A stretch of DNA of 64,000 nucleotides. It comes from Coniochaeta sp. PMI_546 (lineage: Eukaryota; Ascomycota; Sordariomycetes; Coniochaetales; Coniochaetaceae). The position numbers and the translations under genes are program-made. Shown here one piece after another: positions 1 to 12,469 of the stretch (within the stretch, counting starts at the first letter, position 1; the number at the start of each line of letters is the position of its first letter). The notes beneath the pieces were generated by a model. That model worked only from the letters and a program-made list of their open reading frames with translations, had not been told where the DNA came from and searched no databases. The stretch lies in the NCBI GenBank assembly GCA_021432605.1, contig MU271148.1, positions 1,061,362 to 1,125,361 on the forward strand. Direction: 5' to 3'.

Positions 1-3000
1 GCTTGGGAGGCTGCTGTTGGTGAGGTGCTGGTGTTCCGGGCCACCCGGCGTGTTGGTGCTGCATCGCCGACGCTGATTGTTGCTGCGGAGCGAGGCCCTG
101 GGCCTGCTGCCACGGTCCGTCGCGGCCAGCTGGTGCATCACGCCGGTCTCTCGGGGGTTGATGTGCGGAGAACGGGGGCGTGGGAGAGGCCGAGTGCGGC
201 TGCTGCGAGACCGAAGAGCCATACGGAGGATATCCGGATTGCGGCTGGTAACCCATCGGCGACTGCTGCGAGTGCTGCGACTGGCTGAGATAGGGATGAC
301 CTTGCGGCGAGTTCGTCGACTGCACCTGGTGCGCTTGGCCGTACTCGTGTCGCGAGAAATAGCCGCCCCGTTCCGGTCCTACCACGGGGCTATCGGTCGT
401 CGACACCATGGGTCTTGGGATGCTTGGATGGTGTGGCTGGGGAGACTGCGTGTTATATGGTTTGAGCGATGGTATGGCCGACGATGCGGGGCCCTGGCTC
501 CGGTACCCATATCCCGTTGGCTCGCCTTCGCGTCTCAGCGGAGTGGCGCTCGTCGGCGGAGGAGGTCGCCTTTCCATGCCCTGCGGCGGAGGAGTAGATG
601 ACGACTTCATGGCAGAGGACACGTCGGCTACTCTCTTGGGAGGCGGCGCTGGAGCTGGGTCGTCGTTCAACAGCGAGAACAAGCTGCTCTTCTTGGGCTC
701 GGCCGGACGAGTCGACGCGGGCGGCGTGGGCGCTGGTGGCGTCTGCAGAACCGGAGCCGACACACCGGCGTACGCGTCATGCATGGATACCGCCATCGGA
801 CGCGGCATTCCTGACATAGATAGGTTAGGTGTTCCTCGCTGCTGCGGCGGAACAGACTCGCCGAGAAGACTTCGGACAGGTTGCGCTTGGGCAACAGGAG
901 CAAATGGTTGAGGAGCGGGAGCGACAGCACGAGGCGGCTCTGATTGTTGTTGTTGTTGTCGCAAGGCGGTCGGTGGTTCCGCCCTGGGCGGAACGCCGCG
1001 TTGCGACTGTTGCGGATCTGCAAAAGGTGTATCGTAATGGTTCGCCATGTCGGATTCTTGCTTAAGGCGCACTGGTGTGCGGTCTGCGTGTCGTGGGGGC
1101 TCTCTGAGATGGGATTCGAGTCTGGGTGGTGCACGGTCACGAGGCTCCCGGGCTTGCGAAAACTGGGTTAACTGCTGCGCGACTTGAGAGCCCAAGTCAG
1201 CCTGCCATGTTGCACGGGACGACATGGCCTCAGTGACAGGTGGCTGTGGAACCGGAGCAGTTCCCGGCGATGACACAGACACGGCAGCAGTTGCCTTCTG
1301 AGAGTGGCGCACAGCTTGCTGGCTTGGCGCCTGCGACACAGGGGGCTCGTCTCTCTCCGGGTACGCAAAGTTGGCCACCGGCGCTCTCAGTGGCCGGTTT
1401 CCTGGTGACATCGCCTGTGTCACGACATGGCCGCTGGACTGCGGCGGTTGCTGAGCCTGCATCTGTTGTTGCGCGACAGGCTGGGCAAGAGGCGGTTGGC
1501 CAGCAGGCGCCTGTGCGATCGGCACTTGGAAGCGCGTGGTGAATGGTTGGCCCTGTGGCAGCGGAGCCCCCATGCCAGGGCCTGGACTCTCCATCTTCGA
1601 CTGCGGAGAGTCCTCCGACAGCGGTTCCGCTGCAGCGAGGATCCGATGCGTGGTCGGCGGCGCACCTGGTAGCGGGGTGTCGTACCGCTTGCGCGGCCCC
1701 GCCGAGATTACTGGCGGAGCAGGCCTCTTCTCTCCTCGCAGCTTCTTGTTGTCCGCTTCGGTCGCAAATGTTTCCCACTCTGGCTTCGCGTTGTCCTTTT
1801 GCCGCACATAGTAGTTTTTGACCTGCAAGATTGTCACGTTAGCCGGCATGTATACGTACTACAAGACATCCCCAGGACAGATACGTACCATAACAGCTGT
1901 CTTGGTCTGCATATGGGTCGCGATCGCACCCCAGTCTGTGCCGAATGCGCGAAGCAAGCCCGGGAAGTCGGTGGCTTCCGAGACGCTCCAGTAGCTCGAA
2001 GCCTGTTGCGGGGTGCGCATACGGTCCGCTCCATGACCGAGATCGAATGTCGGTACATTCGCCGGCGGCGGCGGGGGTTCCGGCCTCAAGGATGGCGGAG
2101 CCATGACCTCCGAGATCGAGGATGGCAGAGGTAGCGGGATACGCTCGGGACTAGCCAGCGATGGCTGCGTCACATGCGGCATCGGCGGCTGCATTCCGAC
2201 AGGAGGCATGTCGAACTTCATCGGGATGCGTCCGATCTCACCAACGCCCGACGGCGGCTGGACCCAGTCAGGAGGAGCTTGTGCGCGAGAATTCGACCTG
2301 GACCGGTTGGTCTTCGCGGCGGCAGGAGCCGGGGTCGGCGCAAGTGTCTGTTGAGCTGGCTTGGCAGCCTTTCCGTCCTTGTCCTTCGGCACCCGGGTGC
2401 GGCGCTTCTTGACCTCCGTCTTCTCGGCGCCGCTGTCGTTCTTGGAACCAGCTCCCCTGCGGCCAGGTGTAGCTGCTGGTGTCGTGCCGTCGGAGTCCGC
2501 TGCTGGCGTCGCCTCGTAACCCCAGGTCGGTGCTGCGGCGCGGCGCGGCCGGCGCCGCTCCCCGTTCTCTCCCGTGTCCTGCGACTCCTCGTTCTCATTC
2601 TCCGGATTACCCAGTTCTGACACCAAGGCGCTCGAACGCTGTTTCTTAGACTTCTTGCGCTTCTTAGGCTGCTTCTTGAGTTTCTCCTTCAGGTTCAGCT
2701 CCTTCTTCTTGGAATAGTAATACTGGATGCAAGCTCCGAAATCCCGCTTCGGCACTTCGCTTGCGATCTTGCCCCACTGCTTCGGGAACTCCAGATATGC
2801 CTTCTCGAATCTGGCCGCCTCCTCTTCGGTGAAGTTGACGACAGGAGGCAGGACTTGCCACGCGGCGATGAGTCTCTCCACAGGGAGGTAGCCCGTGTGG
2901 TCCAGGTAGACCTCCCTGTCGCGCTCCTCTTCAGTCCAGTACATATCGGGTATCACGGCCTCCTTTTCGCTGCGATACTTCTCCTTCTGAGCTCTCTCTT

Positions 3001-6000
3001 CCCGCTCCTGCCGCTCCTTTTCCTCGCGGATCGACTGCTGAATGGCGTACTCCACGTCGAGCTCGGTAGCGAAACGGCCGCCTCTCCGTCCACCTTCTGG
3101 CTTCGACTCGGGCGCAGCAGCGGGTTTGCCGCCTTCTGGAGCATTGCAATGGTTGAAGTGGTCTCGACTCTTGATAGCCGTAGGGTCGTTGGACATGGTG
3201 AAGCGTAGATAGTATTCGTATTTGTCGCGGTAATCACGCCTCCTCTCAGTCTGCTCCGCCAACTTGATGGTATATTCGTCGTTGATCTGGCTGATGATGA
3301 AGGAAGACAACCCTTCCGATGCCTGCTGTAATTTGCGGACCTTTTTACTCTGATACCACGGACGGACGTCAAAGTGCGGAAGGTCATCCAGAGGAGGTGT
3401 AGCCATATACTGCCGCACCGTTTCGATCGTGGCAAAGTCGACCTCCTCAATCTCGGTCTCGTCGTCGTCTTCGTCCGCATGACCAGGTGTAGTCACTCGT
3501 GATGCCTGCTCATCTCCCTCCATAGGGTATGGCGATAGCATGGAGCCTTGTACGTGTGATATGCCATTTGTAGCCGGAAGCGATTTCGGAAGAGGAGCGA
3601 GCACGTCTGCGGCCTCGCCCGCGTCAGGCATATCTGTATCGACTGCAGCATCTGGAACCGCAGGCGCTGTGATAGTCGGAGGAAGACCGGTTTCAACCTC
3701 TTCGACCTTTGGCTGACGTTCTGGCGCTGTGACCTCCGTCGACTGTATCGGGGCTTTCGGCTCGGAGGACAGAGTTGAGGTATGCTCGACAGAAGTCTCG
3801 GGAGCTGACGGCTTGGACGACGCTCCAAGGGTTGTGGTTGCGCCCACCTGCTTCTCAGAGGGCGACAGCATAGGGTGGTCAGAGTCAAGCTCTCCGCCAA
3901 CAGTCTGTCCGTTGACGGAGGGTGCAGAAGCACCAGGCTCAGCGCCAGACTGGTCAGCACTGGTGCTTGAGTCGAGAGCGGACTGCCCAGCCGCACTAGG
4001 CTTGGTGAGCCACTCGCGCACCTTATCCGAAGCGGTGACTCCGCTCTCTGGACCTGGCTGGCGTGACCTGAAGGCTTCGTTAATGCCTTCGCTCATGGTC
4101 GCCAATTCCATGCCGGCATCTGCTACCATCAGCGCCTGACGTAAAGGAAGTTCAGTGTCGGCTTCGTCTGCTTGTCTTGCAAGATTCTCAACCTCCTTCT
4201 GATGCTGTTCAATCTCCCTGTCGAGGAGGAAGCCCATATCCTCGTCCTCAGAGTCCGACTGATCCAGCGCCGGAGAGACTTTCTTCGGAAAGTACGTCAC
4301 TCTCACCGTAGGAACACGCATTCGACTCTTCTTCGGCAATAGCGATTCGGAAGTTGGTTTCGTCGATGGCTGTTGTCGGTCAGCATCTTTATGTTCAGAT
4401 GAGCGCGGCATCGAATCCTCGCGGGCAAGAGCGTGTCTGTTCCGGTCGTCGAGTGAGTGTTGGGATGGTCTCGTGTCCCTCTCGATTGACGCGCGTGCGG
4501 GATATGCGATCCTGTCCGCCTTTGACGGGCCCGCGGTAGGTCTAGAGGTACGAACGATTCTGCGATCGGCGGCCGTCGCTGGCGATTCAGGATGCCCATC
4601 GCTGCTACGAGGGCGCTGTCGCTCCGGTTCCTTGTGATCCGAATACGAAGATTCCTGCGGCCGGCGGTCGAGATCGGGATGTTGATCCGAGTGAGACGAT
4701 TGTGGTCGGAATGCAAGTTGCGGTCTGCCTTGTTGCGACACAAAACTTTGAGATCTCTGCGACTTTGGGGACTCCGGAACCTTCTTAGGAGCTATAGCCG
4801 GATTGATCCACTGCTTACTTGATCTCTGTTGTTTCTGCTGGGCTGCCACAATTTGCGCTCGAGGGGCGGTAGGGATTGGCGGGCTTCCGGGAGGCATAGA
4901 AAGTTTGTGTGATGGACCGGTCGGCGGCAGTCTCTCGTTTGCGGCGGAGAGCCCTGAAGGCCCTGGTTGCGGCACTTGTCGTTCTTCGGTCAGGGCTCGA
5001 GGTCCAGTAGGGGGGGCTTTTCCTGTCAATGACTGAAGGTCGGCATTCGAAGGCTGCCGAGTCGGGACGGACCCAAATGCAGGGGCGGATGGTGCAATGG
5101 GGGGCGGAGACATGTCCTTTGTCGTCGAAACCGAGGGTTCGCGGGTGACTTGTTCGGGTCTCTGCATGGCAACGTCTCGGGCTCTATCAGGTAGTAGTTC
5201 GCGCTCGTTACGGGATTCTCGGTGAAGCATGCGGTCAGGGTCCGGGGGATATCGATCTCCACGGTCGCGGTCTTCTCGCTCGCGGGCCCAGCCACCACGA
5301 TCGTTACTGCGGCTCCGCTGGCCGAAACGGTCGCGATCATCATAAAACCCCCCTCTTCCTCCACCCCGTCCACGATCATAGTCCCCCCGACCGCGGCCTC
5401 GGCCCCGATCACTTCCACGAGAATATCCGCCACGGTAGCCGGAGGGAGCGAACGGTGGATCCGAGTTGGAAGAGCCGGCAGACAAGGGGCCATCTCTCGA
5501 GCCGCGCCGGGCTCGTTCGACATCGACACCAAGCGGAGGATCGCGGTTGTCGCGAAAATCTCTTCCTATAGGTGACCTGCCCCTCCCAAGCAGCGGTGGA
5601 GACGGCCTGCGACCTCGAAAGTTGTCGCGGCCATCACGGTCACGATCCCTCCAGTCCCTGTCGCGTTCTCGACTTCGTTCATCTCGATATGGCGGACGTT
5701 CCCGCGGATCAAAATCTCGGTCCCTTCCGCGGTCTCTGCTGTCATCCCGCCGGTATCCCCGACCGCGTCCTCCTCGTCCACCGCGACCCAGATATCCTCC
5801 GCCGCGTGGTCCGGCCGGGGGTTCAAGAGGCCGGTCTAGCAACGCCTTGGGGCCACGTGGAGGCTCCCGTCCGGCCGGAGGGTCTCGGAAGCCATCGCGA
5901 TTGTTCGGGAAGGGCGAGCGGTTGTCGACAGTCGATCGCCTTCGGTCACCGTCGTTGTACTGGCCTCTGTCGAATGGGGAGCGATCTCTTGGCGAGCGAG

Positions 6001-6187
6001 AGCGACGATCAGGGCCGTCATATCTGCCGGTATACCTGGACCTGTAGGACTGGTGAGCAAAGTGTGGCCCGCGGGGAGACAGGTCACGCCGAGGAGGAGA
6101 CAGAGACCGCCGAGGACCCGGGCCAAAGAAGAACAAGTCGTCAGCACGGGCGTCTCGGCCGTCGTAGTTATATCGGGGCTGCCTCAT
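1..6187 (-). CDS. SNT1: Snt1-like SANT-domain corepressor (3' end cut by window edge)
   Basis: Two SANT/Myb-type modules identify a relative of yeast Snt1 and animal NCoR/SMRT, the scaffold of the Set3-Hos2 histone deacetylase complex that acts in the nucleus. Exons are 1889-6187 and <1-1822, joined over a 66-bp intron (donor GTACGT, acceptor TTGCAG). The first SANT module lies near residues 1110-1165 (core QWGKIASEVPKRDF). The second, near 1395-1440, is split by the intron and reads on as VKNYYVRQK. The N-terminal ~350 residues are very rich in RD, RG and RS dipeptides; the C-terminal part is Pro/Gln-rich and still open at base 1, so the protein exceeds 2000 residues. I start at the ATG at 6187. 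The frame stays open upstream to a TTTCAG at 6258, which suggests an intron in the 5' leader rather than more coding sequence. The protein family is secure, the exact start less so. Confidence 0.88.
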
Positions 6188-7969
6188 GTAGGGTAAGGGT
6201 TGCCGTTGTCTGGACACATGATGGTATCCAGAGCTCTGTGATGTAGACGCAAAATCTCTGAAAGAGCCGAATGAAGATATGGAGATATGGAGAGATGGAG
6301 ATGATCAAAGACAAAAACACACGTACATTGCAGCAAAACAGGGGCAAACGCCGCCCGTTTATGCCTCCACCCGAGCCTCTAGCACGAGCATTCAAGCTTT
6401 TTCTGGGTCCGGCGTCCACAGGTTGAACCTTGAATTACGCAGTGCCCGGTTTATCGCTACTAAAGACGTAAGGTAGTCAGGTACGACAACTGGACAAGTA
6501 CCGCACACCGCACAGAGCGTTAAGTTTTCGGTCAATCTCTCTTGGTGCGGTGCTGCTAAAGTCGGGATGCTGTTCCACTGTGGCGTCAAGAGTGGAGGTT
6601 CTGTTGATCTTGGATGACTGACTCGGTGCGAATGACAGTTTGTCACTTTGTCTGCCTTTTGACTCGGACGGCGCAGAGATGCAGGTTCGGTTTGTTCGCG
6701 CCGGGAGCTGCAGGTCGTGGGTTCGGACGAAAGGTAGCAAGATGTCAAAGTTCTCGCGCGCGCGCCAGGAATCTCAGGCGATGATGATGCGACGACGACG
6801 ATGGACAAAGGCAGAGGCAGGTTGGGCGGAAATAGCGAAAAGCAAAGACTGGAGACTCCCGAGCAAAGGGAGATAGATGGTTGATTGTTGAGAAGGGTCG
6901 GGGTCACTGTCGGGGTCACTCCACGGTGCACGGTACGGTAGAAGGTACCTTTGTCAAAGACGGAGAGAGACTTGAATGGTGGATTGTGGACTTGTGGATA
7001 AGGTAGTGCCCTGGAGAGTTTGTTTGTGGAGAGTTTCCGATGCCGCGAATGGATCTTAAAATCCTCACATCCTCGAATCTCTCGAATCCTCTCAATCATC
7101 AAATCTCGAATTGGCCCTTGTTTTTGGATGTAGTGTTTAACTGGCTACTACACATACTACGGACACGGTACTGGCAAGTCGTGCCTCCCGTCGGGGGGAG
7201 AAGGGGGGTGGAGTCGTGCCTGCCCTGCGGCCCTGCCTGCCAGGCCTGCCTGCCTTGCGCGTGGCGCTTAAGGGACAGGCTAGCCTAAAACCGGCCGGCT
7301 TATACCTGGCGCTAGTCCCCTTTTGAATAAGCTTCCTTTGAGACAAGATGCCGGGGCTTTTCGCTTGTTTCCATCTTGTCTCTTGTCTCTTGTCACTTGT
7401 CACACCATCAGAGCCGGAAACTGCAAAAATTAAATGTTAGTGCACTCCGGGTATCCACTATTCATTCTTCAACAAACACCAGGTACCTTAGCTAAGGAAG
7501 ACATGCTGTGTACGAGAGAAAACTCAATCTTGAAGGAGGCAATAAACATTTATTTATCTAGGAAAAGCCTAACAGACTCTTGGTGCTATACGAACCAGGC
7601 TGACACTACCTACAGTCCGGTAAGCAACATATAAGCTCATCAAGAGTTGTACCGTCTAGACGTTGAAATACGGAACTGCTTGGCTTCGTGGTGAAATCTT
7701 CAACGCGCCAAGGAGTGTACAGCGGAGTCGAACACGGCAATCCCGGACCCGAGCATCTTTCACCACCGGGAACTCATAGACTTGGGTTTAAAATACATTG
7801 GATTTTCAATCATCTAAGCCATACATATCGAGTATCGGGCGAGAGGTGATAGGGAAGGAGCATTTCTTTGCTTGCTCAGTGTCTCGGCCTCCTGCTCCGC
7901 GAGTCTCTCACTTCCACGAGAGGCCTTAACCAACACGTTGGTGATAGGCCACAAACCTAGACTCAACAC
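6188..7969. other. Divergent promoter region between SNT1 and deoxyhypusine synthase
   Basis: There is no convincing gene here. The part next to SNT1 probably holds its leader with an intron ending at 6258 on the minus strand. Around 7200-7260 there is a short run of CCTGCCTG-type repeats. The small reading frames present lack codon bias and recognisable domains. Confidence 0.6.
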
Positions 7970-9028
7970 ATGGATTCTCCAAACCAACCCCCGGCAGCGG
8001 CCACGGACGCCGTGCTGGTCAAGTCCGTCGAGATGCCCAAAGGGGCGCAGAAAGTGGAGGAACTGGACTTCAACAAATTCAAGGGCCGGCCCATAACGGC
8101 CCAAGACCTCTACGAAGGCATGAAGCACATGGGTTTCCAGGCAACATCCATCGGCGAGGCCATCCGCATCATCAACGAGATGCGCGCATGGCGGGATCCC
8201 GAGACCGGCGAGAAGACCACCATCTTCCTGGGCTACACGTCCAACATGATCTCGTCCGGCCTGCGCGGCATCTTCCGCTACCTCGTCGAGCACAAGCACG
8301 TCTCGGCCGTCGTCTCGACCGCCGGCGGCATCGAGGAGGATTTCATCAAGTGTCTCGGCGACACCTACCTGTCGTCCTTCAGTGCAAACGGCGCCGACCT
8401 GCGGAAGAAGGGGCTCAACCGGATAGGGAACCTCGTCGTGCCCAACGACAACTACTGCGCGTTCGAGGACTGGGTGGTCCCGATCCTGGACAAGATGCTC
8501 GAGGAGCAGGAGGCCAGCAGAGGCACCGAGGACGAGATCAACTGGACGCCGTCCAAGGTCATCCACCGCCTGGGCAAGGAGATCAACGACGAGCGGTCCG
8601 TCTACTACTGGGCCTACAAGAACGACATCCCCGTCTTCTGCCCGGCGCTCACGGACGGCAGTCTGGGAGACATGCTCTACTTCCACACCTTCAAGACGTC
8701 GCCGCAGCAGCTCAAGATCGACATCGTCGAAGACATCCGGCGGATCAACACCCTGGCCGTGAGAGCCAAGCGCGCCGGCATGATCATCCTGGGGGGTGGC
8801 GTGATCAAGCACCACATCGCCAACGCGTGCCTGATGCGGAACGGAGCCGAGTCGGCCGTGTACATCAACACGGCGCAGGAGTTCGACGGCAGCGACGCCG
8901 GGGCGCGTCCCGAGGAGGCCATATCGTGGGGCAAGATCAAGCTCGACGGCGACCACGTCAAGGTGTATGTGGAGGCGACTACCTGCTTCCCGCTGATTGT
9001 GGCAAATACTTTTGCCAAGGATGCGTGA
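7970..9028 (+). CDS. Deoxyhypusine synthase
   Basis: This 352-residue intronless gene encodes deoxyhypusine synthase, which moves the aminobutyl group of spermidine onto one lysine of eIF5A in an NAD-dependent reaction, the first step of hypusine formation. The full family length is present. Visible blocks include [13 protein letters not shown] (NAD/spermidine site), [41 protein letters not shown] and EAISWGKIK. The lysine in the last block (about K322) matches the catalytic lysine that forms the enzyme-aminobutyl intermediate (K329 in human). It is divergent from SNT1 with about 1.8 kb between them. It is cytosolic, with no targeting signal seen. The yeast counterpart is DYS1. Confidence 0.96.
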   Translation: MDSPNQPPAAATDAVLVKSVEMPKGAQKVEELDFNKFKGRPITAQDLYEGMKHMGFQATSIGEAIRIINEMRAWRDPETGEKTTIFLGYTSNMISSGLRGIFRYLVEHKHVSAVVSTAGGIEEDFIKCLGDTYLSSFSANGADLRKKGLNRIGNLVVPNDNYCAFEDWVVPILDKMLEEQEASRGTEDEINWTPSKVIHRLGKEINDERSVYYWAYKNDIPVFCPALTDGSLGDMLYFHTFKTSPQQLKIDIVEDIRRINTLAVRAKRAGMIILGGGVIKHHIANACLMRNGAESAVYINTAQEFDGSDAGARPEEAISWGKIKLDGDHVKVYVEATTCFPLIVANTFAKDA

Positions 9029-9708
9029 GCTCCTCACCAGGATAAGAAGAACAGGACATGCCGGCAGGACTGTGCCAGGGCAGAGGTGAAACACCAGGAA
9101 TTACCACGGCGACGTGGATTACCTGTCGTGGGCCGGTCCATGTTGCAGTGCTGCCAAGGTATCTTTTACATTGACCTGAGACAGGCATAGCACCATGCCT
9201 CCAGAAAGATCGTCTCAGACAGCCCGAGCAGACTCGACGACAACGCCACAAGAGATGAGGACATCGAGCCCGTATGGAAAGGCCCTATGGTTAGTAGTGG
9301 ATGGACGGCCTCAGTCTGCAAGGGATGACCAGACCTCAGCCATACATCTGTCCATGATTTGAGCACTTCTGCCCAAGTCTAGGAGATCAATCATGCTCTG
9401 GAAGTGGTGTCGTCCTGCTGACAGTGTCGAGCACGGGTTGATTGCCCATACATCTCGCATAGCGATTTGGCTGAGAGCAGACAGATGTTGGGCAGCGAAA
9501 GAACTTGCCATCTGTCAATTTGTAGCATCGCAGCACCACATAAGCCAGATTTCAAGATAACAAGACATCAAACACTCTTTGCAGTATTCCAATATATACG
9601 GCGTGAAACAACTATATTGTATGAACCACCCCCAGCTCAACAAACGCCCATCAATCCGTCCCACATACATACAATCATCAAACCCCTCTCCTCTCCTCTC
9701 GTCGCCTC
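9029..9708. other. Intergenic region between convergent genes
   Basis: This is 3' flanking sequence of the deoxyhypusine synthase and HMG-CoA lyase genes, which converge here. I see no coding potential beyond chance frames and no repeats of note. Confidence 0.6.
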
Positions 9709-10931
9709 TCAAGTCTGCGGCCTCGTCGCCTCCGCCTTCTCCCTCCTCCTCGCCCCCAACACCGCCTTGCCAACAGCACTATCATTACCCTTCCCAATCT
9801 CCCCCGTAATCCAGTCCCCAATATCCGCCACCGCATCCAGATCCACCCCGGTATCCATGCCCAAACTCTCAAGAAAATAAACCATATTCTCCGTCGCCAC
9901 ATTCCCCGTCGCCCCGGGACTATAAGGACAACCCCCCAGCCCCCCAACCGAGCTATCAAACGTCCTAACCCCATGCTCAAGCGCCACCGCGGTGTTGACC
10001 AGGGCCTGCCCAAAGGTATCGTGAAAATGCATCGCCACGTCCTCGTTCCGTATGCCCGCCACGCGCAGGCAGTCCAGCAGGGACTTCGTCCGCGGCGCAG
10101 TGCCCATGCCCGTCGTGTCGCCCAGGGAGATCTCGTCGGCGCCCATTTCTAGTAAGTCGCGGGCGATCTCCGCCACCCGGTGGCCGGGGACGTCGTAGCC
10201 CTCGAACGGACACCCCAGGACGACGGAGATGTAGGCCCGGACCCGCAGGCCGGCGGCCTTGGCGCCGCTCACCACGGGGTGGAAGCGCTCGAGGGACTGG
10301 GCGATGGTGCAGTTTAGGTTCTTGTGGGAGAAGGACTCGGTGGCGGCGGCGAAGACGGCGAGCTCGATGGAGGGGAGGTTTGAGGAGGGGGGGGAGGGGG
10401 AGGAGAACGGGGTGAAGGATGTCGGGTGCTGGGCGAGGATGGAGCTGGCGGCTTCGAAGCCCTTTGTGTTGGGGGCCAGGAAGGAGTAGGTTATCGGGTG
10501 CGGGGAGGGGATGCCGGGTTTGAGGATGTGTTGGAGAATTTCGCCTGATGCTTGCATCTAGAGCACAGTTAGTGGCTGGTTGCTTGTTGTTGGTGGTGGT
10601 GAGAGAGGTGGGAGAAGAAGGAGGAAAGGGAGGAGAGGGGTGTGCGAGTGTGCTGACGAACCTGGGGCACCCATTTTGGTGACACGAAGGAGCCGGCTTC
10701 GATGGTCGTGAGACCTGTCTTTGCTAGCCTCTCTATGAGGTCTATCTTTGTGGCTAAAGGTATGGACTTCTTCTCGTTCTGGAGGCCATCTCGGGGTCCG
10801 ACCTCGACGATCTTGACGCGGTTGTCGAATGACTGCTGGTGAGTGTCGGCCGCGGTTGCGAGGCCCCTGACATTTCGCAATTGCAGTCGCCGGAGGAGGG
10901 ACCTTCGAAGAATCGGAGTGAGAGCAACCAT
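9709..10931 (-). CDS. Hydroxymethylglutaryl-CoA lyase, mitochondrial
   Basis: It cleaves HMG-CoA to acetoacetate and acetyl-CoA, the last step of leucine breakdown, in the mitochondrial matrix. Exons are 10662-10931 and 9709-10557, joined in phase 0 over a 104-bp intron; the product is 372 residues. The first ~25 residues are Arg/Leu-rich without acidic residues (ILRRSLLRRLQLRNVRG), fitting a mitochondrial presequence. Diagnostic motifs are VEVGPRDGLQNEK near the N-terminus, the metal-binding HFHDTFGQAL, and the active-site signature GGLGGCPYSPGATGNVATE, which carries the reactive cysteine. A low-complexity Ser/Pro insert (FTPFSSPSPPSSNLPS) sits before the ELAVFAAATESFSHKN block. All active-site motifs look intact. 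Confidence 0.95.
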
Positions 10932-11316
10932 CTTGGGCAGCTAATCGACCAGGGACATCAGGCTTCGTCAACTCTTTGGAGAATGTGCAATTGGAGATGC
11001 GATGTGGTTGATCAACCGCTGCTTAGAGCCGAGGTGGAGGCGGAGGCCGCGATGTCGCATAGCATCGGCATTGCAGGAACAGGCATCCCTAACCCTTAAT
11101 GTTCACTTTCATACTTTAAATAGTATACTTTAAATAGTATGTGTTATGTGTCGATGATACTTAAATCTTGTTTATTGTCATCAATCGAGATTCTATGCTC
11201 TCTGAACAGTCAATTACATGATCCCCTCTAGAGAACACCGGTGTACGCCAAATGCACTTTGCCCATAAAACTCCTGCCCATGTCTATGTACAACAAAGCC
11301 CCCGACATCACATCGT
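10932..11316. other. Intergenic region
   Basis: This lies between the HMG-CoA lyase start and the phosphate carrier stop. It contains the short AT-rich tandem repeat listed separately and nothing else that I recognise. Confidence 0.6.
11111..11138. repeat. Two tandem copies of a 14-bp AT-rich unit
   Basis: The unit ATACTTTAAATAGT occurs twice back to back, followed by a partial third start. It lies in intergenic sequence. Confidence 0.9.
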
Positions 11317-12469
11317 TTAATGGCCACCGGTGGTGGGCAGACCCAGGGAGACCTTGAAAGAGTCGTACAGAAGCCATTGCATTGCTATAAATCAGTGTTA
11401 GACGCAGCTTCTCCATAAATCTTCGCCAAGGGACAAGGAATTGGGGGGGAAGAGGGGGGGGGGGGGCTCACCAGTCAGGCTACCAATCATCAGGATACGG
11501 ACGGGCAGACCGTTCCACAGCCCCCTGAAGCCGATGTTGCCGTAGATCCTGGTCACGGCCTTGACGGCGCTCTCGCCCGGCTGCCGGTCCGCATTCAGCT
11601 TCGACACCATCACGTCCGCCGGGTGCGACACGGCCGCACAGCCGACGCCCGCGATGTAGCCGGCGAGGAAGCTGACCCCGGTCTGCTGGAGCGTGGTGTA
11701 AGCCTCCTTCGGCTTGGTGCCCATGGCGTGGTAGATGGCGTTGACGGCCGACTCGAAGGTCGCGAACTTGACCATGGTGTACGGGATCTGGCGGCCCCAG
11801 AGGGGGTACAGCCCCTTGTACAGGCCGCTGAAGCCCTCCTTCCGCGTGACGTTGGTCCAGCCCTCGCGCAGCGTCTTGGCGAAGGGCGGCACGGTGGTCT
11901 GCATGCGCACCTTGATGGCCTCGAAGGGGCACAGGGCCAGGTCGGCGAGGAACTCGGCCGAGGCGCTGGCGCCGAGGTAGACGAGGGTCTTGTTGGCGTT
12001 GGGGAACAGGCGGTCGCCGTAGAGGTTCTTGAAGATCTCGTAGAAGCCGTACTTACCCGCGCCCTGGAACGAGTAGCCGACGTAGGTCGGGGACCAGCCG
12101 GTGAAGATGCCGCGGAGGCCCTCCTCGGCGAAGATCTTGCGCCACGCCTGCATGTTGGACTTGTAGAGCTTGTCGTTGACCTGGCGGCGGCATTTCACGA
12201 GATCCAGCGGCGTCACGGCTGTGTGGGTTGGACCGCAGGCTGATACGAAAGAAGCAAGTCAGAACTGTTTGTTCCGTGTTCCCGTCATGTTATGTTATGC
12301 TGTGCTGTGCCCAATTGCCCAGATTGAGCTGCAGAGCGAAGAGCTACTGACCGATGATTCCTCCCAACGTGCATGCCGCGAAGTAAGTCGGGCTGTAGAG
12401 CTCAATAGCTCCCTTTGGCCTGGGCGGCAGGGCGCGTGCCTGCTCCAGGTTGGTCCCTTGTGTGCTCAT
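11317..12469 (-). CDS. Mitochondrial phosphate carrier (Mir1/PiC type)
   Basis: This inner-membrane carrier of the SLC25 family brings phosphate into the mitochondrial matrix with protons for ATP synthesis. Three exons (12352-12469, 11472-12239, 11317-11384) give 317 residues. Introns are 112 and 87 bp, and both joins complete an alanine codon. Each of the three repeats shows the carrier signature: [16 protein letters not shown] and [30 protein letters not shown] and the C-terminal end [10 protein letters not shown] are typical of fungal phosphate carriers rather than other SLC25 members. The second intron has a run of 13 C directly after the donor GTGAG, which may be polymorphic. The start is the first ATG in frame and gives the usual short N-terminus before [13 protein letters not shown]. 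Confidence 0.95.

Noticed and set aside
7681-7770. GTTCGACTCC on the minus strand, like a tRNA T-arm or B-box
   Set aside because: No matching acceptor stem, D-arm or anticodon arm can be drawn around it.
7814-9094. 426-codon open frame on the minus strand over deoxyhypusine synthase
   Set aside because: Antisense shadow of a strongly conserved gene; it has no family match that I recognise.
11623-12243. Plus-strand 206-codon frame over the phosphate carrier
   Set aside because: Antisense shadow; the carrier gene on the other strand is unambiguous.
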